50,415 nucleotides of DNA from Osedax symbiont Rs1. GTDB lineage: Bacteria > Pseudomonadota > Gammaproteobacteria > Pseudomonadales > Balneatricaceae. Both the position numbers and the translations under genes were made by a program. Shown here piece after piece: positions 1 to 11,595 of this stretch; within the stretch, counting starts at the first letter, position 1; each line of letters starts with the position of its first letter. The stretch lies in the NCBI GenBank assembly GCA_000416275.1, contig ASZJ01000030.1, positions 3,406 to 53,820 on the forward strand, read 5' to 3'. The notes beneath the pieces were generated by a model. It was not told the DNA's origin. It worked only from the letters and a program-made list of their open reading frames with translations, and ran no database searches.

Positions 1-624
1 AAGAAGGGCGCACTGTACCCAAAGTGAGGGGCACACTGACTCCGCTATTTCGCCGGTTTTTGCCTTGTATTACCTTCGCTCACAAAACTATACAAAGGTC
101 TCAGAATAAATATTTTATAATTAACGGAGCAGCTTTGTTAGCCGCACCTTTAATGTGGGGAGATAAGGCAGTCCTGCCATTAAAAACAGAGTTTCAACCC
201 GTTATTTGATCGTGCATTGTGCCTTTATGTTTATTGTGACGCAATAGTTACTTAGTCTAATGTTGACATTTGGGAGGAGAAAAATAGTAGCTTTCCCACT
301 ATTGTTATTGGTGGTTTTACTTAAATCAGGGTTTGGATAATCAAGCTTTAGGGTAGGTTGTATAAAGAAATAGCCACTTTTTAGAGCTATTATGTTGAAT
401 GTTGCTTTGGTGTAAAAAGAGTATTTAATATGCTGTTTGAAATATATGAAATCTTTAGTAATTGTCGCTAGTTGTGTGCTGTGCGTTGTTAAATAACAGT
501 GAACTGGCTATACTACATGTGCAGTTTCTGCTGCCACGAAGAAGGATTGGCTAAAGCATCTAATAAATGCAAGACCAATCCCTAAATCTTGTTCGTAATA
601 AACCTAACAAGTGTGAAATGAGCC
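1..624. other. Intergenic region upstream of the sdh operon
   Basis: No convincing gene is visible. A 61-codon open frame near the left edge has no recognisable domain and no good ribosome site, so I treat it as chance. The stretch is AT-rich and probably contains the sdh promoter and 5' leader. A TTGACA hexamer lies at 263-268, but the matching -10 is poor. In many gammaproteobacteria gltA is divergent from sdhC; it is not in this window. Confidence 0.5.
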
Positions 625-632
625 GTGAATAA
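567..632 (+). other. Possible 21-codon leader ORF overlapping sdhC
   Basis: An ATG at 567 opens a 21-codon frame that ends with TAA at 630-632, so it overlaps the GTG start of sdhC (625) by eight bases in another frame. The arrangement could couple sdhC translation to a leader peptide, which would help explain the rare GTG start and the weak ribosome site. No ribosome site is obvious for the small frame itself, so it may be chance. Confidence 0.2.
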
Positions 633-1002
633 AAAAAGACCAGTAAACTTAGACTTTAGTACCATACATATGCCGCTTCCGTCGGTCACTTCAATAATAC
701 ACCGTATAACAGGTATCGCGCTATTTTTTGGCGCAGTCTTTATGGTGTATGCGTTGGGGTTGTCCCTTGAGTCCGAAGCGGGTTTTCAAGAAACCATGAC
801 CATGTTTGAAGAAGGCTTTTTTGCGAGATTAATCGCATGGGGACTTCTATCTGCACTAGCTTATCATTCCGTTGTAGGTGTTAAGCATCTTTTTATGGAT
901 GCAGGCTATTTTGAAGAGCTTGAAAGCGCAATGTTCGCTTCCAAAGCTGTGCTGATTATTGCCGGAGTGTTAATTTTACTAGCGGGGATTTGGATATGGT
1001 AA
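625..1002 (+). CDS. sdhC: Succinate dehydrogenase cytochrome b556 subunit
   Basis: This is one of two membrane anchors of succinate dehydrogenase (complex II). It helps bind haem b and quinone and docks SdhAB on the inner membrane. The 125-residue product opens with the family signature K-R-P-V-N-L-D and continues with S-I-I-H-R-I-T-G, the conserved Ser/His/Arg segment by the quinone site. Three hydrophobic helices follow, at about residues 29-50, 68-88 and 105-125. The GTG at 625 is the only start giving the family N-terminus; an ATG seven bases upstream is in another frame and soon stops. It is first in sdhCDAB and overlaps sdhD by seven bases. Confidence 0.96.
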   Translation: MNKKRPVNLDFSTIHMPLPSVTSIIHRITGIALFFGAVFMVYALGLSLESEAGFQETMTMFEEGFFARLIAWGLLSALAYHSVVGVKHLFMDAGYFEELESAMFASKAVLIIAGVLILLAGIWIW

Positions 1003-1343
1003 CTAACGTAACAAGCTTTGGAAGAAGTGGTTTATACGATTGGATGATCCAGCGTGTAACTGCTGTAGTTCTGCTAGCGTATACATTGTTTATAGTTGGC
1101 TATTTGCTGTTGACTCCGGATTTAGATTTCAATCAATGGAATTCTTTATTTGAAAACATAGCAATGCGAATATTTTCCTTAATGTTGGTTTTATCTTTCG
1201 CAGCCCATGCGTGGATTGGTCTATGGTGTGTAACAACTGATTACATACCTATGACAGGTCTGCGCTTTCTCGTTCAATCTGTAACTGGCTTCATGACTTT
1301 TGTCTACGTTACTTGGGCTATTCAGGTCATTTGGGGTATTTAA
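996..1343 (+). CDS. sdhD: Succinate dehydrogenase membrane anchor subunit
   Basis: SdhD is the second membrane anchor of complex II and shares the haem b and ubiquinone sites with SdhC. I choose the ATG at 996, which gives the usual N-terminus M-V-T-N-V followed by S-G-L-Y-D-W. An in-frame TTG six bases upstream is also possible. The product of about 115 residues has three hydrophobic helices (roughly residues 20-40, 55-77 and 90-112). An A-A-H-A-W-I-G segment in the middle helix carries the likely haem-ligand histidine. The start overlaps the end of sdhC by seven bases, as expected for coupled translation of equal amounts of the two anchors. Confidence 0.95.
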   Translation: MVTNVTSFGRSGLYDWMIQRVTAVVLLAYTLFIVGYLLLTPDLDFNQWNSLFENIAMRIFSLMLVLSFAAHAWIGLWCVTTDYIPMTGLRFLVQSVTGFMTFVYVTWAIQVIWGI

Positions 1344-1346
1344 ACA

Positions 1347-3125
1347 ATGAGCAACTTACGTACACTAACGTTTGACGGGATCGTCATTGGCGGCGGTGGT
1401 GCAGGCATGCGTGCCGCACTGCAACTCGCTCAAGGTGGTTTAAACACCGCATGTATTACCAAGGTTTTTCCAACGAGATCGCACACGGTTTCTGCCCAGG
1501 GCGGCATAACTTGTGCCATAGCGAGTTCTGATCCGAACGATGATTGGCGCTGGCACATGTACGATACCGTGAAAGGTTCCGATTATATCGGCGACCAAGA
1601 TGCTATCGAATATATGTGTCAAATAGGCCCGCAAGCGGTCTTCGAATTAGATCATATGGGGATGCCGTTTTCACGTACCGAAGAGGGGCGGATTTATCAG
1701 CGTCCATTTGGCGGTCAATCTAAAAATTTCGGTGAAGGTGGTCAGGCAGCACGTACTTGTGCCGCGGCAGATAGAACGGGCCACGCATTATTACACACCT
1801 TATATCAGGCTAATTTAAAAGCCGGTACTACTTTCCTAAATGAATGGTATGCCGTTGATTTAGTGAAAAATGCTGAAGGTGATGTGGTCGGTTGTATCGC
1901 CATTAATATTGAAAATGGCGAAACAGTTTATGTAAAGGCGAAAGCAACTGTGCTTGCTACAGGTGGCGCAGGGCGTATTTACTCTTCTACCACCAATGCG
2001 TTGATCAATACTGGTGATGGTGTAGGTATGGCGATACGCGCCAACATACCATTGCAAGATATGGAAATGTGGCAGTTCCATCCTACCGGAATAGCCGGCG
2101 CTGGAGTGCTGGTGACTGAAGGTTGTCGCGGCGAAGGCGGCTATCTAATCAATAAGGATGGCGAGCGTTTTATGGAACGCTACGCACCAAATGCCAAAGA
2201 TCTAGCGGGCCGTGATGTAGTGGCGCGCTCGATGATTTTAGAGATACTAGAAGGTCGGGGTTGTGGTGAAAATGGCGATCACGTCATGCTTAAGCTCGAT
2301 CACTTAGGTGCTGATGTATTAGAGGAACGCTTGCCGGGCATTCTAGAGTTGTCTCGTACCTTTGCTGCAGTCGATCCTATTAAAGAGCCAATTCCAGTGG
2401 TTCCTACCTGTCATTATATGATGGGTGGTGTGGTTACTAATATCGCAGGTCAAGCGCTGTCCCCAAGTAAGGAGGAAGGTGGTGATGATGTGGTGGTTCG
2501 CGGCTTGTTTGCCTGCGGTGAAATAGCTTGTGTTTCCGTGCATGGCGCCAATCGACTCGGTGGTAATTCACTGCTGGATCTAGTGGTGTTTGGTCGTGCT
2601 GCCGGTATAGAAATTGAGCGTCAAATGCGTGAGGGTTATGAAGCTATTAATGCCACGGATGAAGATCTTGAGCGGGCCATGCAGCGCTTGAATCGCCTTA
2701 ATAATAGTGAGGGTGGTGAGGACGTTGCTCAGGTGCGTACTGAGTTGCAAAGCACTATGCAATTATACTTCGGCGTGTTCCGTGATGGCGAAAGTATGCT
2801 CAAGGGTCTAGAATTGCTTAAGGCGCTACGCAAGCGGGTCGGGAATTTAGCACTCGATGATAAAAGTCAATCATTTAACACCGCGCGTATTGAAGCGCTG
2901 GAGTTAGAAAACTTGATGGAAGTTGCTGAGGCGACGGCGATTGCCGCTGAAATTCGAAAAGAGTCACGTGGTGCGCATGCCCGCAATGACTATGCAGATC
3001 GAGATGATGAAAACTGGTTGTGTCATTCAGTATTCTTTCCCGATGACAAAACGATTGGCAAGCGTGCGGTTAACTTCGCGCCTAAAACCATGAAACCTTT
3101 TCCACCTAAAATTCGTGTTTATTAA
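1347..3125 (+). CDS. sdhA: Succinate dehydrogenase flavoprotein subunit
   Basis: SdhA oxidises succinate to fumarate and passes electrons to the SdhB iron-sulfur centres, linking the TCA cycle to respiration. The 592-residue product has the usual length. It begins with a dinucleotide-binding motif G-G-G-G-A-G (about residues 16-21), followed by T-R-S-H-T-V, whose histidine normally carries covalent FAD. The substrate-site segments F-H-P-T-G and G-C-R-G-E-G-G are present near residues 242-265, and the C-terminal half has N-R-L-G-G-N-S-L. The C-terminus ends in the typical K-I-R-V-Y. The gene follows sdhD after three bases and precedes sdhB after twelve. Confidence 0.98.
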   Translation: MSNLRTLTFDGIVIGGGGAGMRAALQLAQGGLNTACITKVFPTRSHTVSAQGGITCAIASSDPNDDWRWHMYDTVKGSDYIGDQDAIEYMCQIGPQAVFELDHMGMPFSRTEEGRIYQRPFGGQSKNFGEGGQAARTCAAADRTGHALLHTLYQANLKAGTTFLNEWYAVDLVKNAEGDVVGCIAINIENGETVYVKAKATVLATGGAGRIYSSTTNALINTGDGVGMAIRANIPLQDMEMWQFHPTGIAGAGVLVTEGCRGEGGYLINKDGERFMERYAPNAKDLAGRDVVARSMILEILEGRGCGENGDHVMLKLDHLGADVLEERLPGILELSRTFAAVDPIKEPIPVVPTCHYMMGGVVTNIAGQALSPSKEEGGDDVVVRGLFACGEIACVSVHGANRLGGNSLLDLVVFGRAAGIEIERQMREGYEAINATDEDLERAMQRLNRLNNSEGGEDVAQVRTELQSTMQLYFGVFRDGESMLKGLELLKALRKRVGNLALDDKSQSFNTARIEALELENLMEVAEATAIAAEIRKESRGAHARNDYADRDDENWLCHSVFFPDDKTIGKRAVNFAPKTMKPFPPKIRVY

Positions 3126-3137
3126 GAGGGCAATCAG

Positions 3138-3842
3138 ATGCTAGTTAGTGTTTATCGTTATAATCCTGATGTAGATGATGCGCCTTATATGCAGGATATC
3201 CATATTGATATTCCCGGTGGTAAAGACATCATGGTTTTGGATCTTCTGCAATTGTTGAAGGATAAAGATCCATCATTGGGTTATCGTCGTTCCTGTCGTG
3301 AGGGCGTGTGTGGCTCCGACGGAATGAATATGAATGGCAAGAACGGCCTCGCTTGTATCACGCCGTTATCAGCCGTGGTTAAAAAGGACAAATTGGTGCT
3401 CCGTCCGCTGCCGGGCTTGCCGGTTATTCGTGATTTAGTGATTGATATGTCTCAGTTTTATGCTCAGTATGAGAAAATCAAACCCTACTTGATTAATGAT
3501 TCTGCTCCCCCGGCTATTGAGCGTTTGCAGTCCCCTGAAGAAAGAGCGGAGTTAGATGGTTTGTACGAGTGTATCTTGTGCGCATGCTGTTCAACTGCCT
3601 GTCCTTCCTTTTGGTGGAATCCCGATAAGTTTATCGGGCCATCAGGCCTGCTGCAGGCCTATCGATTCCTTGCGGATTCTCGAGATAATGCACAGGAAGA
3701 GCGTTTGGCTGATTTGGATGATCCATTTAGCGTATTTCGCTGTCATGGCATCATGAATTGCGTGAGTGTTTGTCCTAAAGGGCTGAACCCAACCAAGGCG
3801 ATTGGTAAGATCCGTAAGTTATTGTTGCAAAGAGCAACCTAG
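3138..3842 (+). CDS. sdhB: Succinate dehydrogenase iron-sulfur subunit
   Basis: SdhB relays electrons from SdhA flavin to the quinone through three iron-sulfur clusters. The 234-residue protein has an N-terminal ferredoxin fold with the 2Fe-2S cysteines in C-R-E-G-V-C-G-S-D-G and a later G-L-A-C. The C-terminal half has the 4Fe-4S and 3Fe-4S cysteine groups C-I-L-C-A-C-C-S-T-A-C-P and C-H-G-I-M-N-C-V-S-V-C-P-K-G. These match the family in spacing. It is the last sdh gene, and a strong terminator follows within about 15 bases, so sdhCDAB can end here even though sucA lies downstream on the same strand. Confidence 0.98.
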   Translation: MLVSVYRYNPDVDDAPYMQDIHIDIPGGKDIMVLDLLQLLKDKDPSLGYRRSCREGVCGSDGMNMNGKNGLACITPLSAVVKKDKLVLRPLPGLPVIRDLVIDMSQFYAQYEKIKPYLINDSAPPAIERLQSPEERAELDGLYECILCACCSTACPSFWWNPDKFIGPSGLLQAYRFLADSRDNAQEERLADLDDPFSVFRCHGIMNCVSVCPKGLNPTKAIGKIRKLLLQRAT

Positions 3843-3853
3843 CTAGCATCAAG

Positions 3854-3879
3854 AAAAGGCGCATTTAGCGCCTTTTTTT
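3854..3879 (+). terminator. Rho-independent terminator after sdhB
   Basis: The arms GGCGC (3858-3862) and GCGCC (3868-3872) form a stem around the loop ATTTA. The upstream AAAA can extend the pairing, and a run of seven T follows directly. It lies 12 bases past the sdhB stop, so it separates sdhCDAB from the suc genes. Confidence 0.85.
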
Positions 3880-4461
3880 ATAGCTAATTTTTATTGGTTT
3901 TGGCGAGCTGTATAGCAGTTATTTGTTGAAGGTTCAGTGTTTTTTAAGAATCAAGCTATAGTTACTACTAGTAGTAGTCGTGATTTTCACGGGTGGTAAG
4001 CGGTTGGTTGGTTCACTGAGTGTTATGCACAAGCTTAGAATCTTGGTTGTGTATAGTGAAACTTTATGTCATTGTTTTTCTTTTAGGGTTAATGATCTGT
4101 AGCGGGCTGCGTCAGTAGTTGTTTTTTATAATAGACCCGTCTTTTATGGATTATAATACTTTAGAAAAACTGTGGGCTTTAGCGAAGTGGAAATGAAAAG
4201 TTATTTTACTTTGCTATTTTATTAGAAAAATCGTTATAAATAGATGAGATACAAAGCCGCTAGCGGTGTGAAGGTGGCGTTAAAGCGCGTACAATGCTGA
4301 CAGTATTGTCCGTTTTGTGGCACTTTAGTTGGTAATTAAAAAAAACGACAGTAGATTCCAGAAATTAAATTTCTACAGCAGAAGTCGATGTATTTATTGA
4401 ACATTGATTAATGGATGTTGAAAGTTAGGATACTGGGCTGCTAATTTAGGGTGGTTAGCTA
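3880..4461. other. Intergenic region between sdhB and sucA
   Basis: These roughly 580 bases hold no convincing coding frame. With a terminator upstream, the stretch should contain the sucA promoter and leader. Two TATAAT-like hexamers stand at 4127-4132 and 4152-4157, but neither has a good -35 box, so I do not assign a start site. Confidence 0.45.
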
Positions 4462-7296
4462 ATGCAAGAAAGTATGATGGAGTTGTTGTGGAAAAATGCT
4501 CACCTATACGGTGGAAATCTATCCTACGTTGAGCAGCTTTATGAGACATATTTGAGGGATCCAAGTGCTGTCAGTGATGATTGGCGCAAAGAATTTGATC
4601 AGCTGTCTGATGTGGCCTCTAACACAGTTAAAGATGTAGAACTGGCACCGATAGTAGAGCAGTTTCGCGAGTACGCGAAAACCGCTAAGCATCAAGTGCC
4701 CGTCGCTTCCGGCAATGTCACTATTGAACATGAAGCCAAGCAAGTTTTGGTCTTGCGGATGATCAATGGCTATCGAGTACGAGGTCATCAAGAAGCGCAA
4801 ATAGATCCATTGAATCTGCTTCACAAAGATAAAATACCGGATCTAGACCCGACCTACCACACATTGACTAAAGATGATTTAGAGACTACCTTTTCACTCG
4901 GATCGCTGTGTTTTGGTACTGAAAGGGCGCCATTAAAGAGTATTTTAAGTGATTTAAGACAAACGTATTGTGGATCAATTGGTTCAGAGTATATGCACAT
5001 TGTCGATACCTTGGAAAAACGCTGGATTCAAAATCGTCTCGAGCCCTCACGTGGAAAACCTAAGTTAACCAAAGAAGACCGTATCCATATATTGGAGCGA
5101 TTGACTGCAGCTGAAGGTTTGGAAAAGTATCTGGGTTCGAGATTTGCCGGTGCTAAGCGGTTTGGTTTAGAAGGTGGCGAAGCATTAATTTTAATCTTAG
5201 ATGAAACCATTCAACGCGGTGGTGCCAATGGTGCAAAAGAAATCATCATTGGTATGGCGCATCGCGGTCGACTTAATACCTTAGTCAATATTTTTGGTAA
5301 GAACCCATCAGATTTGTTTGGTGAGTTTGAAGGTAAAAAAACGGTTTTAAATAAATCGGGTGATGTTAAATATCATCAAGGTTTTTCATCCAATGTTAAT
5401 ACCCCAGGTGGTGAAGTTCACTTGGCTATGGCGTTTAACCCATCTCACCTAGAAATAGCGGCGCCGGTTGTTGAAGGTTCTGTGCGGGCACGTCAAGATC
5501 GACGCAATGATAAAGATGGCACGACTGTTATACCGGTGAGTATTCACGGCGATGCCGCATTTGCCGGGCAGGGAGTAGTGACAGAAACTTTCCAAATGTC
5601 ACAAACTCGAGCTTACAAAACCGGTGGAACTATCCACATTGTAATCAATAATCAAGTCGGCTTTACAACTTCAAGAAAAGAAGATGCTCGCTCTACAGAG
5701 TATTGTACTGATGTTGCGAAAATGATTCAGGCGCCTATTTTCCATGTCAATGGTGATGACCCTGAAGCGGTGCGTTTTATCACGCAGCTAGCGATTGATT
5801 ACCGGACTGAATTTAAACGTGACGTGGTAATTGATCTGGTTTGCTATCGTCGACGCGGACACAATGAAGCCGATGAGCCCTTTGGTACACAGCCGAGTAT
5901 GTACACTGCGATTAAAAAGCAGAAGACCACTCGCACACTGTACTCAGAAGCTTTAATCAACGACGGTGTAGTCACGGTACTTGAAAGCAAGGCGATGGAA
6001 AAAGGCTATCGCTCAGCGCTAGAAAATGGCGAGCATGTCGCTAAATCTCTAGTGATGAAACCAAATACAGAACTTTTTGTAGATTGGAAGCCCTACTTGG
6101 GACACGAGTGGTCATTTGAGTGTGATACGGCGGTAGACCTCAAGCTGATTCGTGAGCTAAACGTTAAGCTAAGTGCAGTGCCAGAAGGTTTTGTGGTGCA
6201 GCGCCAAGTACAAAAAATCTATGAAAATCGTAAAAAAATGGCGGCGGGTGAAATAGAATGTAATTGGGGATTTGCCGAGACAATGGCTTATGCCACGACG
6301 TTGGCAGAGGGGTTCTCGATCCGCTTCACCGGCCAAGATGTTGGCCGTGGCACCTTCTCGCATCGCCATGCAGTATTGCATGATCAATTAAAGGGCGGAG
6401 AGTATGCCCCTTTAAGAAATATCGCTGAAGATCAACCCCCTTTTGAAATGTACGATTCACTCTTGTCAGAAGAGGCAGTGCTGGCATTTGAGTACGGTTA
6501 CGCAACTACCATGCCCAATGTGCAAGTTATTTGGGAAGCTCAGTTTGGTGATTTTGCCAACGGTGCACAAGTGGTTATCGATCAGTTTATTACCTCTGGT
6601 GAGCAAAAGTGGGAGCGCTTATGCGGTCTAACCCTGTTATTGCCACATGGATTTGAAGGACAGGGCCCTGAGCATTCCTCGGCTCGTCTAGAGCGATTCT
6701 TGCAGATGTGTGCTGAGCACAATATCCAGGTATGTACGCCAACCACGCCGGCGCAGATTTTCCATCTACTGCGCCGACAGATTGTGCGCCCACTGCGTAA
6801 ACCGCTAATTGTCATGTCACCTAAAAGTCTGCTTGGCCATCGCCAGGCAACTTCACCGGTTGAGTTATTATCAACCGGTACTTTTGAACCGGTCCTGGTT
6901 GAAGTTGAAAACTTGGATTGTGAGAAAGTTAAACGAGTGGTGCTCTGTGGCGGTAAATTGTATTACGATCTTTATAATTATCGTCAAGAACAAGAGCGTG
7001 ATGATGTGGCAATTATTCGTATTGAGCAACTTTATCCGTTCCCTGACGATGCCCTAAACGATGCGCTTAAAGATTATACAAATATAGAATCTATCGTCTG
7101 GTGTCAAGAAGAGCCAATGAACCAAGGTGCGTGGTACAGCACTCAACATCGTATCCGTCACGTGTTGGAAAAAAGTCATCCTAACCTTAAATTGGTGGGT
7201 ATCGGGCGTCCACACGCCGCGGCTCCGGCAGTTGGTTATATGTCCGTACATTTAGAACAGCAAAAAACTCTCGTTGAAGAAGCTATCAACGGTTAA
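4462..7296 (+). CDS. sucA: 2-Oxoglutarate dehydrogenase E1 component
   Basis: SucA is the thiamine-diphosphate-dependent E1 enzyme that decarboxylates 2-oxoglutarate and transfers the succinyl group to the lipoyl domain of SucB. The 944-residue length is typical. The N-terminus has the short E2/E3-docking helix region (L-W-x-N-A-H-L-Y-G-G-N, then Y-V-E-Q-L-Y). Further on are the conserved G-M-A-H-R-G-R-L-N-T-L cofactor-site segment near residue 270, F-N-P-S-H-L-E near 331 and a G-D-A-A-F-A-G-Q-G segment near 370. A transketolase-like C-terminal half ends with H-x-x-E-Q. It is followed by sucB after 56 bases containing a hairpin. Confidence 0.98.
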   Translation: MQESMMELLWKNAHLYGGNLSYVEQLYETYLRDPSAVSDDWRKEFDQLSDVASNTVKDVELAPIVEQFREYAKTAKHQVPVASGNVTIEHEAKQVLVLRMINGYRVRGHQEAQIDPLNLLHKDKIPDLDPTYHTLTKDDLETTFSLGSLCFGTERAPLKSILSDLRQTYCGSIGSEYMHIVDTLEKRWIQNRLEPSRGKPKLTKEDRIHILERLTAAEGLEKYLGSRFAGAKRFGLEGGEALILILDETIQRGGANGAKEIIIGMAHRGRLNTLVNIFGKNPSDLFGEFEGKKTVLNKSGDVKYHQGFSSNVNTPGGEVHLAMAFNPSHLEIAAPVVEGSVRARQDRRNDKDGTTVIPVSIHGDAAFAGQGVVTETFQMSQTRAYKTGGTIHIVINNQVGFTTSRKEDARSTEYCTDVAKMIQAPIFHVNGDDPEAVRFITQLAIDYRTEFKRDVVIDLVCYRRRGHNEADEPFGTQPSMYTAIKKQKTTRTLYSEALINDGVVTVLESKAMEKGYRSALENGEHVAKSLVMKPNTELFVDWKPYLGHEWSFECDTAVDLKLIRELNVKLSAVPEGFVVQRQVQKIYENRKKMAAGEIECNWGFAETMAYATTLAEGFSIRFTGQDVGRGTFSHRHAVLHDQLKGGEYAPLRNIAEDQPPFEMYDSLLSEEAVLAFEYGYATTMPNVQVIWEAQFGDFANGAQVVIDQFITSGEQKWERLCGLTLLLPHGFEGQGPEHSSARLERFLQMCAEHNIQVCTPTTPAQIFHLLRRQIVRPLRKPLIVMSPKSLLGHRQATSPVELLSTGTFEPVLVEVENLDCEKVKRVVLCGGKLYYDLYNYRQEQERDDVAIIRIEQLYPFPDDALNDALKDYTNIESIVWCQEEPMNQGAWYSTQHRIRHVLEKSHPNLKLVGIGRPHAAAPAVGYMSVHLEQQKTLVEEAING

Positions 7297-7302
7297 TCGA
7301 AC

Positions 7303-7329
7303 AAGCTACTTGTATAAGACAAGTAGCTT
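7303..7329 (+). terminator. Hairpin between sucA and sucB
   Basis: AAGCTACTTG (7303-7312) pairs perfectly with CAAGTAGCTT (7320-7329) across a seven-base loop, starting six bases after the sucA stop. Only a short T-run follows, so it may be a weak terminator or an mRNA-stabilising or processing hairpin that sets the sucA:sucB ratio. Confidence 0.5.
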
Positions 7330-7352
7330 TCTAGAGCGTATAAGGAATAGAT

Positions 7353-8543
7353 ATGTCGATCGAAATTAAAGCACCTACTTTTCCAGAATCTGTCGCCGAT
7401 GGCACAGTTGCAACTTGGCATAAACAGCCAGGTGAAGCTTGTTCAGCTGATGATTTAATAGTTGATATTGAAACTGATAAAGTTGTATTGGAAGTGGTAG
7501 CACCTGCAGACGGTGTCATCAAAGAAATTTTAGCCGCTGAGGGAGACACCATTCTCTCTGATCAAATAATTGCACTCTTTGAAGCTGGCGCGGTAGCTGA
7601 AGCTGCTGCACCTGCAGCTGCTAGTGCTGATGCATCCGCTGTAGAAGTGTCCGGTGACGATAAAGTCGGACCAGCTGCTCGCAAATTGATTGAGGCAAAT
7701 AAATTAGACGCATCGGCGATTAAAGGCACCGGTAAAAACGGCGGTGTCACCAAAGAAGATGTGCAAAACTTTATGAATAAAGCATCTTCCAAGCCAGCGG
7801 CAGCGGCAGTTCCTGCAGCAGCTCCGATCGCGGCACCTGGTGAGCGTGTTGAAAAACGTGTGCCAATGACTCGCTTGCGCGCCACCATTGCCAGACGTTT
7901 GGTTGAAGCTCAACAAACCGCAGCTATGTTAACGACTTACAATGAAGTTAACATGGGTCCTATTATGGAGCTGCGCAAGAAGTATAAAGACCTGTTTGAG
8001 AAAACTCATGACACGCGTCTAGGCTTTATGTCATTTTTTGTAAAAGCGGCTACAGAAGCATTAAAACGCTACCCTGCGGTCAATGCCTCGATCGATGGAA
8101 GTGACATGGTTTTCCATGGTTACCAAGATATTGGTGTGGCTGTCTCGACTGAGCGTGGTTTGATGGTTCCTGTCTTGCGCGATACCGATTCAATGGGATT
8201 AGCTAAAATTGAATCTACTATTCGCGATTTTGGAATGCGCGGTCGCGATGGCAAATTAGGCTTGGATGACATGATTGGTGGTACGTTTACCATCACTAAT
8301 GGTGGCGTTTTTGGCTCACTGCTCTCCACTCCTATTTTGAACCCACCGCAAACTGCTATTTTGGGAATGCACAAAATTCAAGATCGTCCAATGGCGGTCA
8401 ATGGTCAAGTAGTGATCTTGCCGATGATGTACTTAGCACTCTCTTATGATCACCGGATGTGTGATGGTAAAGAAGCGGTGCAATTCTTAGTGGCGATTAA
8501 AGATTTGTTGGAAGATCCAACTCGCATCTTGCTGGATATCTGA
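7353..8543 (+). CDS. sucB: Dihydrolipoyllysine-residue succinyltransferase (E2)
   Basis: SucB forms the core of the 2-oxoglutarate dehydrogenase complex and moves the succinyl group from lipoyl to CoA. The 396-residue product has three parts. An N-terminal lipoyl domain (about 2-77) has the lipoyl lysine at K43 in D-I-E-T-D-K-V. After an Ala-rich linker comes a peripheral subunit-binding domain (about 105-142, P-A-A-R-K-L-I onward). After a second Ala/Pro linker, the catalytic domain (about 165-396) carries the C-terminal active-site segment S-Y-D-H-R-M-C-D-G. The family usually has D-H-R-x-x-D-G, so it should be active. It follows sucA and precedes its E3 gene. Confidence 0.97.
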   Translation: MSIEIKAPTFPESVADGTVATWHKQPGEACSADDLIVDIETDKVVLEVVAPADGVIKEILAAEGDTILSDQIIALFEAGAVAEAAAPAAASADASAVEVSGDDKVGPAARKLIEANKLDASAIKGTGKNGGVTKEDVQNFMNKASSKPAAAAVPAAAPIAAPGERVEKRVPMTRLRATIARRLVEAQQTAAMLTTYNEVNMGPIMELRKKYKDLFEKTHDTRLGFMSFFVKAATEALKRYPAVNASIDGSDMVFHGYQDIGVAVSTERGLMVPVLRDTDSMGLAKIESTIRDFGMRGRDGKLGLDDMIGGTFTITNGGVFGSLLSTPILNPPQTAILGMHKIQDRPMAVNGQVVILPMMYLALSYDHRMCDGKEAVQFLVAIKDLLEDPTRILLDI

Positions 8544-8554
8544 TCCCCTATACT

Positions 8555-8576
8555 GGGAGCTATGCTCCCTCATTTT
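8555..8576 (+). terminator. Short hairpin between sucB and lpdA
   Basis: GGGAGC (8555-8560) and GCTCCC (8564-8569) form a compact stem with the loop TAT, followed by TCATTTTC. The T-tract is interrupted, so it is probably a partial terminator or a 3'-end stabiliser rather than a full stop before lpdA. Confidence 0.5.
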
Positions 8577-8597
8577 CTAGAATAGTGTAAGTCTTAA

Positions 8598-10061
<1,464 letters not shown>

Positions 10062-10426
10062 TATATGACCTTTGTCTAGGTTAATTTATTGGTAGTTTTG
10101 TTATACTCTTGCGGCGCAGATATATTCGTATATTTGCGTTGAAAGAGATTTAAATTCGCTGTTGTGCTTAAAAACAAAATTATTTGTTCTTAAGTAGTGA
10201 ACAGCAACATTATCATCAGGTGTTCTACCTTTTGAAAGGCTCCCCAACGGTAATTTCAAGTTCAAATTCGTGTTTGGGCTAGGTGTAAACTTTGGGAGTA
10301 ACAAACAGGTTGCTATAATCTGTACGCAGACTTTGCTATTAACTGCTTGGTAGCAGGTAGTAGACAGGTAACTTTTACAGTTACTTTCGAAGTCTTTAAT
10401 TAAGTGAAAATACACGGACAATACGC
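10062..10426. other. Intergenic region between lpdA and sucC
   Basis: No gene is supported here. The gap of 365 bases is too long for a simple operon joint and holds a good candidate promoter about 110 bases before sucC, so sucCD can be transcribed separately from sucAB-lpdA. Confidence 0.5.
10292..10319 (+). promoter_or_regulatory. Candidate sigma-70 promoter for sucCD
   Basis: A consensus -10 box TATAAT (10314-10319) lies 16 bases after a TTGGGA -35-like box (10292-10297). It faces sucC and leaves a leader of about 100 bases. This is a pattern match only. Confidence 0.45.
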
Positions 10427-11593
10427 ATGAATCTTCACGAGTATCAGGGCAAACAACTGTTTGCACAGTATGGTCTACCGGTATCGAAAGGATACGCAGT
10501 AGACACTCCGGAAGCAGCTGCCGAAGCTGTTCAGAAAATTGGCGGTGACGCATGGGTTGTTAAAGCTCAAGTTCACGCTGGTGGTCGCGGTAAAGCAGGC
10601 GGAGTTAAATTAATTAAATCTGCTGAAGAGGCAAAAGAATTTGCAGCTTTATGGTTAGGTAAAAACTTAGTCACTTACCAGACTGACGAAAAAGGTCAGC
10701 CAGTTGCTAAAATTCTTGTAGAAACATGCACAGATATTGCACAAGAGCTTTATTTGGGCGCCGTTATCGATCGCTCTACTCGCCGCGTTGTGTTTATGGC
10801 ATCGACGGAAGGTGGAGTTGAAATCGAAAAGGTTGCAGAGGCAACACCTGAAAAAATAATTAAAGCGACTATTGATCCTTTAACAGGTGCACAACCTTAT
10901 CAAGCGCGCGACTTAGCTTTTAAATTAGGTTTAAACCCTACTCAAGTTAAGCAGTTCACTAAGATCTTCCTTGGCCTCGCCAAGATGTTTGTTGAAAAAG
11001 ATCTGGATCTACTAGAAGTAAATCCTCTGGTTATTACTAAAGAAGGTAATTTACATTGTTTAGATGCTAAATTATCAATTGATAGTAATGCTATATACCG
11101 TCATAAAGATCTTCAAGAAATGCACGATCCTTCACAGGAAGACGAGCGCGAAGCACATGCTGCATCTTGGGAACTTAACTACGTCGCTTTGACTGGAACT
11201 ATTGGCTGCATGGTCAACGGTGCAGGCTTGGCAATGGGCACCATGGATATCGTGGCGCTAAATGGCGGATTCCCGGCCAACTTCCTTGACGTTGGGGGCG
11301 GGGCTACTAAAGAACGTGTTACCGAAGCTTTTAAAATCATCTTGTCAGACACTAATGTTAAAGCAGTTTTAGTTAACATCTTTGGCGGCATCGTACGTTG
11401 TGATTTAATTGCTGAAGGCATCATTGGCGCTGTTAAAGAAGTCGGCGTTCAAGTACCAGTTGTGGTACGTCTTGAAGGTAATAACGCGGAACTAGGTTCT
11501 AAAGTTTTAGCAGAAAGTGGTCTAGACATCATCGCTGCAACTAGTCTTTCAGATGCAGCCCAGCAGGCTGTTAAAGCTGCAGAGGGCAACTAA
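10427..11593 (+). CDS. sucC: Succinyl-CoA synthetase (ADP-forming) beta subunit
   Basis: SucC and SucD form succinyl-CoA synthetase, which makes ATP or GTP from succinyl-CoA. The 388-residue protein has the usual length. It begins with the family signature M-N-L-H-E-Y-Q-G-K and then has an ATP-grasp domain ([14 protein letters not shown] near residues 46-59). The C-terminal flavodoxin-like domain includes [10 protein letters not shown] near residue 322 and V-R-L-E-G-N-N. The start ATG at 10427 gives the conserved N-terminus. SucD begins two bases after the stop, as expected for two subunits needed in equal amounts. Confidence 0.97.
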   Translation: MNLHEYQGKQLFAQYGLPVSKGYAVDTPEAAAEAVQKIGGDAWVVKAQVHAGGRGKAGGVKLIKSAEEAKEFAALWLGKNLVTYQTDEKGQPVAKILVETCTDIAQELYLGAVIDRSTRRVVFMASTEGGVEIEKVAEATPEKIIKATIDPLTGAQPYQARDLAFKLGLNPTQVKQFTKIFLGLAKMFVEKDLDLLEVNPLVITKEGNLHCLDAKLSIDSNAIYRHKDLQEMHDPSQEDEREAHAASWELNYVALTGTIGCMVNGAGLAMGTMDIVALNGGFPANFLDVGGGATKERVTEAFKIILSDTNVKAVLVNIFGGIVRCDLIAEGIIGAVKEVGVQVPVVVRLEGNNAELGSKVLAESGLDIIAATSLSDAAQQAVKAAEGN

Positions 11594-11595
11594 AA

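Noticed and set aside
24-209. 61-codon open frame at the left edge
   Set aside because: No ribosome box, no recognisable domain and no neighbour logic, so it is most likely chance in an AT-rich region.
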